A DNA stretch of 12,784 nt, taken from assembly GCA_035639875.1 (NCBI GenBank), contig DASQXE010000090.1:1-12784 (forward strand), read 5' to 3'. Source of the DNA: JAIBJP01 sp035639875 (GTDB lineage Bacteria > Actinomycetota > Thermoleophilia > Gaiellales > Gaiellaceae). Within the stretch, counting starts at the first letter, position 1, and every line of letters begins with the position of its first letter. Of this stretch, positions 1 to 6,294 are shown piece after piece. The translations under genes and the position numbers were made by a program. The notes beneath the pieces are model-generated. The model did not search any database. It was not told where the DNA came from and worked only from the letters and a program-made list of their open reading frames with translations.

Positions 1-1
1 G

Positions 2-136
2 CCGCCAGGAACGAGCGAGGGGATCAAGCTGGTGGTCAAGGGTGGTGGCCCGAACTTCAACAAGCACGTCAGCGGCGCCAACCTCTTCGTCCAGACCGCG
101 AGCGCTTCCAAGCATTCAAAGAAGCACTCGAGGTAG
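2..136 (+). CDS. C-terminal end of an unknown protein (5' truncated)
   Basis: An open frame enters from the left edge and ends at TAG 134-136, giving 44 residues. The visible part reads like the end of a small beta-rich or surface protein (KLVVKGGGPNF, then GANLFVQTAS), followed by a basic Ser/Lys/His tail ending KHSKKHSR. I do not recognise the family and the start lies outside the window. The codon choice is G/C-ending like its neighbours, which supports coding. About 110 bp without recognisable features separate it from the next gene. Confidence 0.5.
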   Translation, partial: PPGTSEGIKLVVKGGGPNFNKHVSGANLFVQTASASKHSKKHSR

Positions 137-245
137 CGCCAGGAGAAATCAGCGATGGCGCTCCGAGAAGCGGGGCGCCATCGCTACGTCGCTGTTGGCC
201 GATCGAGGAATCGATCCAGGCTGTCCGGGCATCGTACGAAGGGTC

Positions 246-1184
246 ATGTCTGAGTCGATCGACAGCGGGCGCGCGCCGGTCGAGCCCGAGGCGGTCGGCC
301 GCCTCATCACGGTGCTCGTCCTCGCAGCCGCTCTGCTCGCCGGCTGTGGCGAAGGCTCACCTTCCTCAGGTCGGACGCTCGACGCTTTCATGAAGCGGCC
401 CGGCCCCAACGTCGCGATGATCGTGGGTGCTGCCGACTTCCAGCCCGGCGACGTCCGGTTTCCGTTCCTCGTGGTCCGCAACGACGCGCGGCCGGTCGAC
501 CGACCCACCGCGCGGGTCTGGCTCGCGACTGGACGCGGACGCCAGCCCTTCGCGCGGACAACGGCCCGACTCGAGCCGACGGGCGTTACCGAAGGGTCCG
601 CCGGGGCGACCGACGTCAACAGGATCTACGTCGCGCACCTTCCGATCCCGCGACCGGGTCGCTACTCGGTCGTGGCGGAACCCATCGGCGCGGAGATCCA
701 AGCGCTGGGCTCGTTCGATGTCTCGGCGCATTCCTCGTCACCGGCGATAGGTGCTCGCGCTCCGCGATCCGACACGCCGACGCTCGCGAGTGCAGGCGGT
801 GACGCCGCCCGCCTGACGACGAGACGCCCGCCGGACCTCGCACTCCTTCGCTACTCCGTCGCCGCCTCGCTCGACGCCCATCGGCCGTTCGTCGTCTCCT
901 TCGTCTCGCCCGCATTCTGTGACAGCCGCACCTGTGGCCAAGTGGTGGATGTGGTCGACGCCGTCCGCAAGCGCTTCTCGTCGCGCGGACTGCGCTTCAT
1001 CCACGTCGAGGCCTACCGCGACAACGATCCGCGGAAGGGCTTCAACCGGTGGATGCGCCAATGGGACCTCCCGAGTCAACCGTGGACGTTCCTCGTTGGA
1101 AGCAACGGGCGCGTGATGGCGAAGTTCGAGGGCGGGCTCTCGGAAGCCGAGCTCACCGCGGCCGTGAGGAAGACGCTGCGCTAG
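246..1184 (+). CDS. Thioredoxin-fold lipoprotein with a CX4C motif
   Basis: This 312-residue protein starts at ATG 246, chosen because it places a lipoprotein signal directly at the N-terminus; the frame is open further upstream to 42, but that part is Arg/Ser-rich and looks non-coding. A hydrophobic stretch (residues 20-33) ends in the lipobox LLAGC with the acylated cysteine at C34, so it should be an exported lipoprotein. A middle beta-rich domain (about 40-160) may be Ig-like. The C-terminal part (about 200-312) looks like a thioredoxin fold: SPAFCDSRTCG carries C225 and C230, followed by a helix, then QPWTFLV and GRVMAKFEG, which match the cis-Pro and final beta-strand region. The pair is CX4C rather than the usual CXXC, so redox activity is uncertain. 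A possible GAAGGG ribosome binding site lies only 2 nt before ATG, so the start is not certain. It may act in extracytoplasmic thiol chemistry or as a structural thioredoxin relative. Confidence 0.75.
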   Translation: MSESIDSGRAPVEPEAVGRLITVLVLAAALLAGCGEGSPSSGRTLDAFMKRPGPNVAMIVGAADFQPGDVRFPFLVVRNDARPVDRPTARVWLATGRGRQPFARTTARLEPTGVTEGSAGATDVNRIYVAHLPIPRPGRYSVVAEPIGAEIQALGSFDVSAHSSSPAIGARAPRSDTPTLASAGGDAARLTTRRPPDLALLRYSVAASLDAHRPFVVSFVSPAFCDSRTCGQVVDVVDAVRKRFSSRGLRFIHVEAYRDNDPRKGFNRWMRQWDLPSQPWTFLVGSNGRVMAKFEGGLSEAELTAAVRKTLR

Positions 1185-1514
1185 GCGCCGGTCGGCGGCT
1201 GCTTCTTCGGCCTGCTCGGACCGAACGGCGCCGGCAAGACGACGCTGATCGGCGCGATCGCAGGCCTCGTGCGCGCGGTCGCCGGCCGCGAGACCCGCCG
1301 CGTCCTGTCGCTGTGGACGCAAACGATCCTGCCACCGATGCTGACCGCAGTCCTCTTCCTCGCCGTCTTCGGCGGCTTCCTCGGCAAGCGCATCCACGAC
1401 ATCGAAGGCCTGCCCTACCTCAGCTTCATCCTCCCCGGTCTCTTGGTCATGACCGTCGCCGCACAGTCGTTCGCGAACTGCTCGACCAGCCTCAACACCG
1501 AAGAACCTTCGTGA
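1185..1514 (+). pseudogene. Chimeric remnant of an ABC exporter (ATPase Walker A fused to ABC-2 permease N-terminus)
   Basis: The first 28 or so codons encode FFGLLGPNGAGKTTLIGAI, an ABC ATPase Walker A region complete enough to be unmistakable. In the same frame, without a stop, the sequence then becomes the start of an ABC-2 type permease: RRVLSLWTQTILPP, a hydrophobic helix (LTAVLFLAVFGGFLG), then IEGLPYLSFILPGLLVMTVA and FANCSTSL. After that it ends as NTEEPS and TGA 1512-1514. The ATPase lacks its start, signature motif, Walker B and H-loop, and the permease keeps only two of the usual six membrane segments. The first codon directly abuts the TAG of the lipoprotein gene and there is no usable ATG; GTG 1269 is in frame but without an obvious ribosome binding site. 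I read it as the scar of an ATPase-permease pair collapsed by deletion, or as an assembly join. Confidence 0.75.
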
Positions 1515-1566
1515 CCACGCCAGCGATTATGGACAGGCCAACCAATTTCCCTGCCGATCCGGCGCC

Positions 1567-1595
1567 TTGCCGCGGCTCGCAAACATACCTATGGT
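1567..1595 (+). promoter_or_regulatory. Candidate promoter for the STAND ATPase gene
   Basis: TTGCCG (1567-1572) and TATGGT (1590-1595) are separated by exactly 17 bp, each matching four of six bases of the housekeeping sigma consensus. Initiation about 7 nt downstream would fall at the GTG at 1602, giving a leaderless mRNA, which fits the absence of a good ribosome binding site there. The rest of 1515-1601 shows no gene. Confidence 0.4.
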
Positions 1596-1601
1596 CGAGC
1601 C

Positions 1602-4600
1602 GTGCCCCGATCGGCTCCTCCTCCAAGCAAGCGCGATCAGCCGAGACCCTCGGGAACGACGCGCATGCGCACGAGTACGGCGAGCGACACCATGTTCGTG
1701 GGTCGCGAAGGCGAGCTGGCGCAGCTCGTTGACGTGCTCGACAACTCGCTCTCGGGTCTGGGACGGCTAGTTCTCCTCTCGGGCGAGCCGGGGATTGGCA
1801 AGAGCCGGCTCGCGGACGAGTTGGCGGCTGAAGCTAGGGGATTAGGCGCCTCCGTGCTCTGGGGGCGGTGCTGGGAAGCGGGGGGCGCGCCGGCGTACTG
1901 GCCGTGGCTGCAGTCGATCCGCTCCCTCGTCCGTGACCTCCGGCCGGCCGCGGTGCGTTCCCGTCTTGGCCGCGGGGGACCCGAGCTGGCTCGGGTGCTG
2001 CCAGAGTTGAGCGCGGTCGTTCCCGACCTCGCGGCGCCGACCGCTGTCGACCCTGACACGGCGCGCTTCCGCCTGTTCGATGCGGTCACCTCCCTCCTAA
2101 AGAATTCCGCGGCCCGCCGGCCGATCGTTTTGCTGCTCGACGACCTGCACGCGGCCGACACGCCCTCGCTCCTGCTGCTGCGCTTCGTCGCGAACGAACT
2201 CGCCGATGCCCATCTCCTCGTCCTCGCCTGCTACCGCGATACCGAGTTGACGCCCGACCACTCGCTCACCGCGATGGTGACTGAGCTCGCCCGGCTGCCA
2301 GTCACTCGACGGGTGAGGCTCGCGGGGCTCGCCGAGGCTGACGTCGGCAGGTTCATCGAGCTCCTCTCCGGCAGACCGCCGCGCGAGGGGCTCGCGGCGG
2401 CCGTCCACGCTGCGACTGACGGCAACCCGCTCTTCGTCGGCGAAGTCGCACAGCTTCTGGTCACCGAGGGTTTGCTCGAGCGCCCGATCGCGACGGCGGC
2501 ATGGCAACTGTCGGTGCCTGAGGGCGTCCGAGAGGTGATCACGCGGCGCCTTACCCGTCTATCCGACGAGACGAACGGGCTCCTTACGTTCGCGGCCGTG
2601 CTCGGGCGGGAGTTCGATCTCGAGGCGCTCGCGCGGCTGAGCGGCCTGCGACGTGACACGCTGCTGCACGTCCTCGACGAGGCAGTCGCGGCGAGGGTCG
2701 TGTCTGGCGTTCCAGGGGCCCTCGCACGCTTTCGCTTTTCACACGTCCTCATTCGCGACACGCTCTACGACGAGCTCCCCACCTCGCGTCGCGTACGGCT
2801 CCATCGCGAGATCGGCGAGGCGCTCGAGGAGCGATACCAGCGCGACCTCGAGCCGCACCTTGCCGAGCTGGCGCACCATTTCGCTCGCGCTGCCCCGGGA
2901 GGAGGGGTCGAGAAAGCGGTCGCATACGCCCGCCGCGCCGGCGAGCGCGCGATCCGCCTGCTCGCCTACGAGGAGGCGGCACGACTTTTCGAACTGGCCT
3001 TGCAAGCACTCGAGCTCGAGTCGAGCGTCGACCCGCGGATCCAGTGCGAGCTCCTCCTCGCCCTCGGTGACGCGCAGACCCGGGCGGGCGCGTTCGAGAA
3101 CGCTAAGGAGACGTTTCTCGGCGCCGCGGAAATCGCGAGGGTGGAGAAACTGGCAGAGCATCTCGGACGCGCCGCGATCGGCTACGGCGGGAGATTCGTT
3201 TGGGATCCTGGGCGCGGGGACCCCCACCTGTTGCCTCTCCTCGAGGAGGCAATCGCCGCACTGCCGGAAGCGGACAGCGAGCTGCGTCTCAGGCTGATGG
3301 CGCGCGTGGCTGCCGGGCCGCTTGCGGACGAGCGCGGCGTTGAGGAGCGGCGGGAGGTGTTGAGTCGCGAGGCCGTCGAGATGGCACGGCGACTCGACGA
3401 CGCGGCGTCGCTTGCCTACGCCCTCGACGCTCGCTGGGTGGCGATCTGGGGGCCGGATACGCTCGAGGAGCGGGTGGCGATCGCCGCCGAGGTCGTGCAG
3501 GCCGCAACAGTCGCGGGCGACGGGGAGCGGACGTGGGAAGGCCATAGCTGGCACTCGGCTGCCGCGCTCGAGCTCGGGGACCTGCGCGGCGTTCACGACG
3601 AGCTCGACCTCATGGCGAACATGGCCAAGGAACTGCGACAGCCGGCGCAGCTGTGGTTCGACATCGTCCTGCGCGCCACGCTTGCGACGTTCGAGGGGCG
3701 CTTCGCCGACGCGGAACGCCTGATCCCGCAGGCATTGAGCTTCGCGCGCGCGGCCGGTTTGCTCGCGGACTTGTACGGGACGATCCAGCTCTGGGCGCTC
3801 CGGCGCGAGCAGGGACGGCTCGCCGATATCGAGCGACCTCTCGCAGAGCTCGTTGGACACTTCCCGATGTACGACGTGCTGCGGTGTATTCGAGCGCACG
3901 TCGCTGCGGTGCTCGGGCGCGTACGCGAGGCCCGCGAGGATCTTCACGCGCTATGTGCCGAAGACTTCGCCGCGCTCCCGCGGAACGACGACTGGCTCTT
4001 CAGCCTGTGCCTGCTCACGGACGTCAGTCGCGAGCTGGACGACCCGACGTATGCGAGTTCGATCTACGACCTTCTTCTGCCCTACGCGGACCGGAACGCC
4101 TTCAATCCACCCGCCGCCTGCCTCGGCTCCGTCTCGCGCTCGCTCGCCGTCGCCGCCGCGCTGGCGGAACGCTGGGGCGAGGCCGAGCGACATTTCGAGG
4201 AGGCGTTGCGAGCGAATGCGCGGATGGGTGCGGATCCGTGGGTAGTCCGCACGCGCACGGACTGGGCGGACGCCCTCCTCAGGCGCGACGGCCCCGGGGA
4301 TCGCGAGCGTGCGCGGGGGCTGCTGGCACAGGCGGACGAGCTTGCGCGCGGCCTCGGGATTAGGCCACCCGCAGAACGCACCGAGGAGCTCGCCGACGGC
4401 CTTACACCCCGGCGGCCGGTGACCGAGCCGGTCTCAGCGGAGCGCCCGAGCGTGTTCCGCCGCGAGGGCGAATATTGGGCGATCGCGTACGCGGGAGACG
4501 CGTTCCGGCTGAAGGATTCGAAGGGGCTTCGCTATCTCGCACGGCTACTGGCCGAGCGGGGGCAAGAACTGCACACGCTCGATCTCGTCACCGGTGAACA

Positions 4601-5024
4601 GCCGCACGATCGGCGCGAGCGTGTCGTCGAGCCTGGGCTCAGCGCGTCCAGGCCCCGCGATGCCGGAGAGATCATCGACGCGCGGGCGAAGGCTGAGTAT
4701 CGCCGCCGCCTGGCTCAGCTCGAGGAGGAGCTCGAGGAGGCCCGATCATTCGGCGATGACGAGCGCGCCGCGCGCGCCGCGGAGGAGCGCGACTTCCTTG
4801 TCGCCGAACTCGCCGGCGCGCTCGGCCTCGGGGGGAGGTCCAGACGCGCCGCCTCCCCCTCCGAGCGAGCGCGGGTCAGCGTCACCCGCGCCATCCGAGC
4901 GGCCATCGCGCGCATCCACGAGCACAGCGATGCCCTGAGCGAGCATCTCGAGCGAACGATCCGAACGGGAACGTTTTGCTCGTATATGCCTGACCCGCAC
5001 GCTCCGATCGACTGGCAGCTTTAA
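1602..5024 (+). CDS. Large STAND/AAA ATPase with TPR-like repeats and a conserved C-terminal domain
   Basis: This 1140-residue protein resembles the AAA_16/STAND signalling ATPases related to MalT and AfsR. The domain opens with FVGREGELAQL (32-42). Walker A is GEPGIGKS (61-68), Walker B is LLLDDLHAAD with D180/D181, followed by ACYRDTEL (about 210) as sensor region and GNPLFVGEV. RFSHVLIRDTLYDEL (from 378) is the end of the helical/winged module typical of these ATPases. Residues about 400-930 are Ala/Leu/Glu-rich helix pairs of TPR type. From about 952, FRREGEYW, then FRLKDSKGLRYLARLLAE, looks like a winged-helix-like fold without the usual LuxR HTH. A charged coiled coil (LEEELEEARS) follows, and the protein ends in HLERTIRTGTFCSY...PIDW, a tail I recall from similar actinobacterial ATPases. 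Start GTG 1602 is favoured by the promoter 6 nt upstream; ATG 1665 (GGGA at 1652-1655) and ATG 1692 (directly at MFVGRE) are alternatives. Its likely role is ligand-gated signalling or transcription control; the ligand is unknown. Confidence 0.88.
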   Translation: MPRSAPPPSKRDQPRPSGTTRMRTSTASDTMFVGREGELAQLVDVLDNSLSGLGRLVLLSGEPGIGKSRLADELAAEARGLGASVLWGRCWEAGGAPAYWPWLQSIRSLVRDLRPAAVRSRLGRGGPELARVLPELSAVVPDLAAPTAVDPDTARFRLFDAVTSLLKNSAARRPIVLLLDDLHAADTPSLLLLRFVANELADAHLLVLACYRDTELTPDHSLTAMVTELARLPVTRRVRLAGLAEADVGRFIELLSGRPPREGLAAAVHAATDGNPLFVGEVAQLLVTEGLLERPIATAAWQLSVPEGVREVITRRLTRLSDETNGLLTFAAVLGREFDLEALARLSGLRRDTLLHVLDEAVAARVVSGVPGALARFRFSHVLIRDTLYDELPTSRRVRLHREIGEALEERYQRDLEPHLAELAHHFARAAPGGGVEKAVAYARRAGERAIRLLAYEEAARLFELALQALELESSVDPRIQCELLLALGDAQTRAGAFENAKETFLGAAEIARVEKLAEHLGRAAIGYGGRFVWDPGRGDPHLLPLLEEAIAALPEADSELRLRLMARVAAGPLADERGVEERREVLSREAVEMARRLDDAASLAYALDARWVAIWGPDTLEERVAIAAEVVQAATVAGDGERTWEGHSWHSAAALELGDLRGVHDELDLMANMAKELRQPAQLWFDIVLRATLATFEGRFADAERLIPQALSFARAAGLLADLYGTIQLWALRREQGRLADIERPLAELVGHFPMYDVLRCIRAHVAAVLGRVREAREDLHALCAEDFAALPRNDDWLFSLCLLTDVSRELDDPTYASSIYDLLLPYADRNAFNPPAACLGSVSRSLAVAAALAERWGEAERHFEEALRANARMGADPWVVRTRTDWADALLRRDGPGDRERARGLLAQADELARGLGIRPPAERTEELADGLTPRRPVTEPVSAERPSVFRREGEYWAIAYAGDAFRLKDSKGLRYLARLLAERGQELHTLDLVTGEQPHDRRERVVEPGLSASRPRDAGEIIDARAKAEYRRRLAQLEEELEEARSFGDDERAARAAEERDFLVAELAGALGLGGRSRRAASPSERARVSVTRAIRAAIARIHEHSDALSEHLERTIRTGTFCSYMPDPHAPIDWQL

Positions 5025-5029
5025 CGGAC

Positions 5030-5084
5030 GTGTTACTGCCGTAACACCGTTGCTTACGCCTCCCGGTGCGAGAGGGCAATGCGA
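5030..5084 (+). promoter_or_regulatory. Twin upstream element, copy A: GTTAC-type repeats and GGGCAAT box
   Basis: Starting 6 bp after the ATPase stop, the sequence holds GTTAC (5032), GTAAC (5041), CTTAC within CTTACGCC (5053) and GGGCAAT (5074-5080). The same elements occur at the same offsets in copy B, 727 bp downstream; 39 of 55 positions match with no gap. The GTG start of the downstream gene lies 25 nt after the G of GGGCAAT, against 26 nt for copy B. The simplest reading is an operator made of repeated half-sites in front of a promoter with a -10-like GCAAT region. The binding protein is unknown. Confidence 0.6.
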
Positions 5085-5098
5085 AGGACACAGCCGAC

Positions 5099-5734
5099 GT
5101 GATCGAGGCGTACCAGATTTTTGGGCGGGAACTGAAGCCGGGCTCACGCGAGAGACGAGGCGTCCCTCCTAGACGCCTCACGAGGTTCGTGGAACTTGGT
5201 CATCCGCGCGAGGGTGAAGTGATTGTCTCTGCCCCGGGCGGCCCGAGCACCTCTCTCGACAACTCACCGATGCAAGGCAACGAGGATCGACTTAGCCGTA
5301 CTCCGCTAGCCTCGGTCGCGGGCGTTCCGGGACTTGTGGTCGACGTCCCGGTTCCGCCGTGCTCGATCGTGCTCCCGGTCAGCGAGCAGGGTTTCCAAGA
5401 CCGAGCGGTCTTGATTCGGACCGGCTGGGACAAGCGCTGGGGCACTAACAGCTACCAGCAGGGGGCGCCGTACCTCGCTCCAGAGACGATCGACGTGCTC
5501 GTCCGCGATGGTGCCGCCCTCGTCGGCGTGGACTTCTCGACCATCGACGCTCCCGTGGATCCGTCCCGGACGGCTCGTTCACGGCTGCTGCGCGCCGGCG
5601 TGCTGGTCGTCGAGAACCTGTGCAACCTCTCCGCGCTGCCGACCGATGGATTTCGGTTCTTCGCCGTTCCCCTCCGGATCGCGGGCGGAGTCGCGCTCCC
5701 GGTCCGGGCGTTCGCCGAACTGCTCCCGCGGTAA
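5099..5734 (+). CDS. Cyclase-family (kynurenine formamidase-like) protein, probably inactive
   Basis: The C-terminal two thirds match the cyclase/kynurenine formamidase family: DRAVLIRTGWDKRWGT, then AALVGVDFSTID, RLLRAGVLVVENLCNLSALP, FRFFAVPLRI and LPVRAFAEL. The N-terminal part keeps FVELGHPREGEVIV, and TSLDNSPMQ aligns with the family segment TYLDxPxH. However, the roughly 35-40 residues expected between these parts, which carry the first metal-binding histidine motif, are absent, and the remaining histidine position reads Gln. Zn/Mn-dependent hydrolysis is therefore unlikely. The frame is otherwise intact to TAA 5732-5734. I chose GTG 5099 (211 residues) because GAAGGA (5083-5088) precedes it by 10 nt and its distance to element A equals that of the gene after element B; GTG 5066 is an alternative. 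The first 30 or so residues resemble nothing I know. It may be a decaying gene or a non-catalytic binding relative. Confidence 0.65.
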   Translation: MIEAYQIFGRELKPGSRERRGVPPRRLTRFVELGHPREGEVIVSAPGGPSTSLDNSPMQGNEDRLSRTPLASVAGVPGLVVDVPVPPCSIVLPVSEQGFQDRAVLIRTGWDKRWGTNSYQQGAPYLAPETIDVLVRDGAALVGVDFSTIDAPVDPSRTARSRLLRAGVLVVENLCNLSALPTDGFRFFAVPLRIAGGVALPVRAFAELLPR

Positions 5735-5756
5735 AGGCACTCCGGCGCCATCGGGC

Positions 5757-5811
5757 GCGTTACCGCCGTTACCTCGTTTGTTACGCCCACTCGGCCGAAG
5801 GGGCAATCCGA
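5757..5811 (+). promoter_or_regulatory. Twin upstream element, copy B: GTTAC repeats and GGGCAAT box
   Basis: GTTAC occurs at 5759, 5768 and 5780, with CGTT at 5775 and GGGCAAT at 5801-5807. These are the same offsets as in copy A. Copy B has three perfect GTTAC half-sites, so it may be the stronger site. It lies in the short gap between the cyclase-family gene and the secreted-protein pair, with AGGAG (5817-5821) and ATG 5827 following. The spacing argues for a shared operator-promoter rather than a chance repeat. Confidence 0.62.
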
Positions 5812-5826
5812 GCGAGAGGAGAAGAG

Positions 5827-6294
5827 ATGAGGACCAAAGTGGTCGCTTGGACGGTCTTGGGCGCAGCGGCTCTCACGTTGACGGCGGGCGCGGGCGCCGG
5901 GCCGGTCGCAGCGAAACAGCGGATCGCAATCACGGGCAAAGGCGACGGGCACACGTTTGTGTTGAGGCCTCTGACGGGCGGAGAACTGAGGCGCGACTCT
6001 GGAACCTTCAGCGACTGCTGCTGGAGCGAGCGCGTCGTCGTCCGCGATGGGCAGAAGATCGAAATCAACAACCCACTCGCCACGTACGCAGGACGACGCG
6101 GCACGCTCGTCGTGCGCTACCGGATCGAGTGGGTTAACGCCGGGAACGGCTACATCGTCGGCACCGGCACCTGGAAGATCGTTCGGGGCACGGGCGCCTA
6201 CAAGGGAATCACCGGAGACGGGCGCGGTGCCGGGGCGTGGATTCGAGATAGCTTCGTCAGCGCGCGAGCCGAGGGATGGGTGCGAGGACGATGA
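5827..6294 (+). CDS. Small secreted beta-barrel protein (allene oxide cyclase barrel-like)
   Basis: ATG 5827 has AGGAG 5 nt upstream and gives a 155-residue protein. Residues 1 to about 30 form a Sec signal peptide: basic MRTK, a hydrophobic WTVLGAAALTLTAGAG core and a likely Ala-X-Ala type cleavage near PVAA-K. The mature part is beta-rich, with a Cys pair in FSDCCWSE and the segments YIVGTGTWKIVRGTGAYKGI and GDGRGAGAWI. These resemble small actinobacterial secreted proteins of the allene oxide cyclase-barrel/dirigent-like type, in which the G-T-G-x-W and G-T-G-x-Y turns recur; that family call is from memory and moderate. No catalytic residues can be assigned. Its stop overlaps the ATG of the propeller gene (ATGA at 6291-6294), so the two are probably translated together and exported under control of element B. 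Confidence 0.72.
   Translation: MRTKVVAWTVLGAAALTLTAGAGAGPVAAKQRIAITGKGDGHTFVLRPLTGGELRRDSGTFSDCCWSERVVVRDGQKIEINNPLATYAGRRGTLVVRYRIEWVNAGNGYIVGTGTWKIVRGTGAYKGITGDGRGAGAWIRDSFVSARAEGWVRGR

Noticed and set aside
1049..1732. A 227-codon plus-strand frame across the ABC remnant
   Set aside because: It is Arg/Ala-rich, while the frame with Walker A and permease motifs is unambiguous.
2739..3947. A 402-codon minus-strand open frame inside the ATPase gene
   Set aside because: It shows no family motif or ribosome binding site, and the plus strand codes for a continuous TPR-like region.
5025..5098. Rho-independent terminator after the ATPase gene
   Set aside because: The repeats here are direct and spaced like copy B, with no GC-rich stem followed by a T-run; they fit an operator better.
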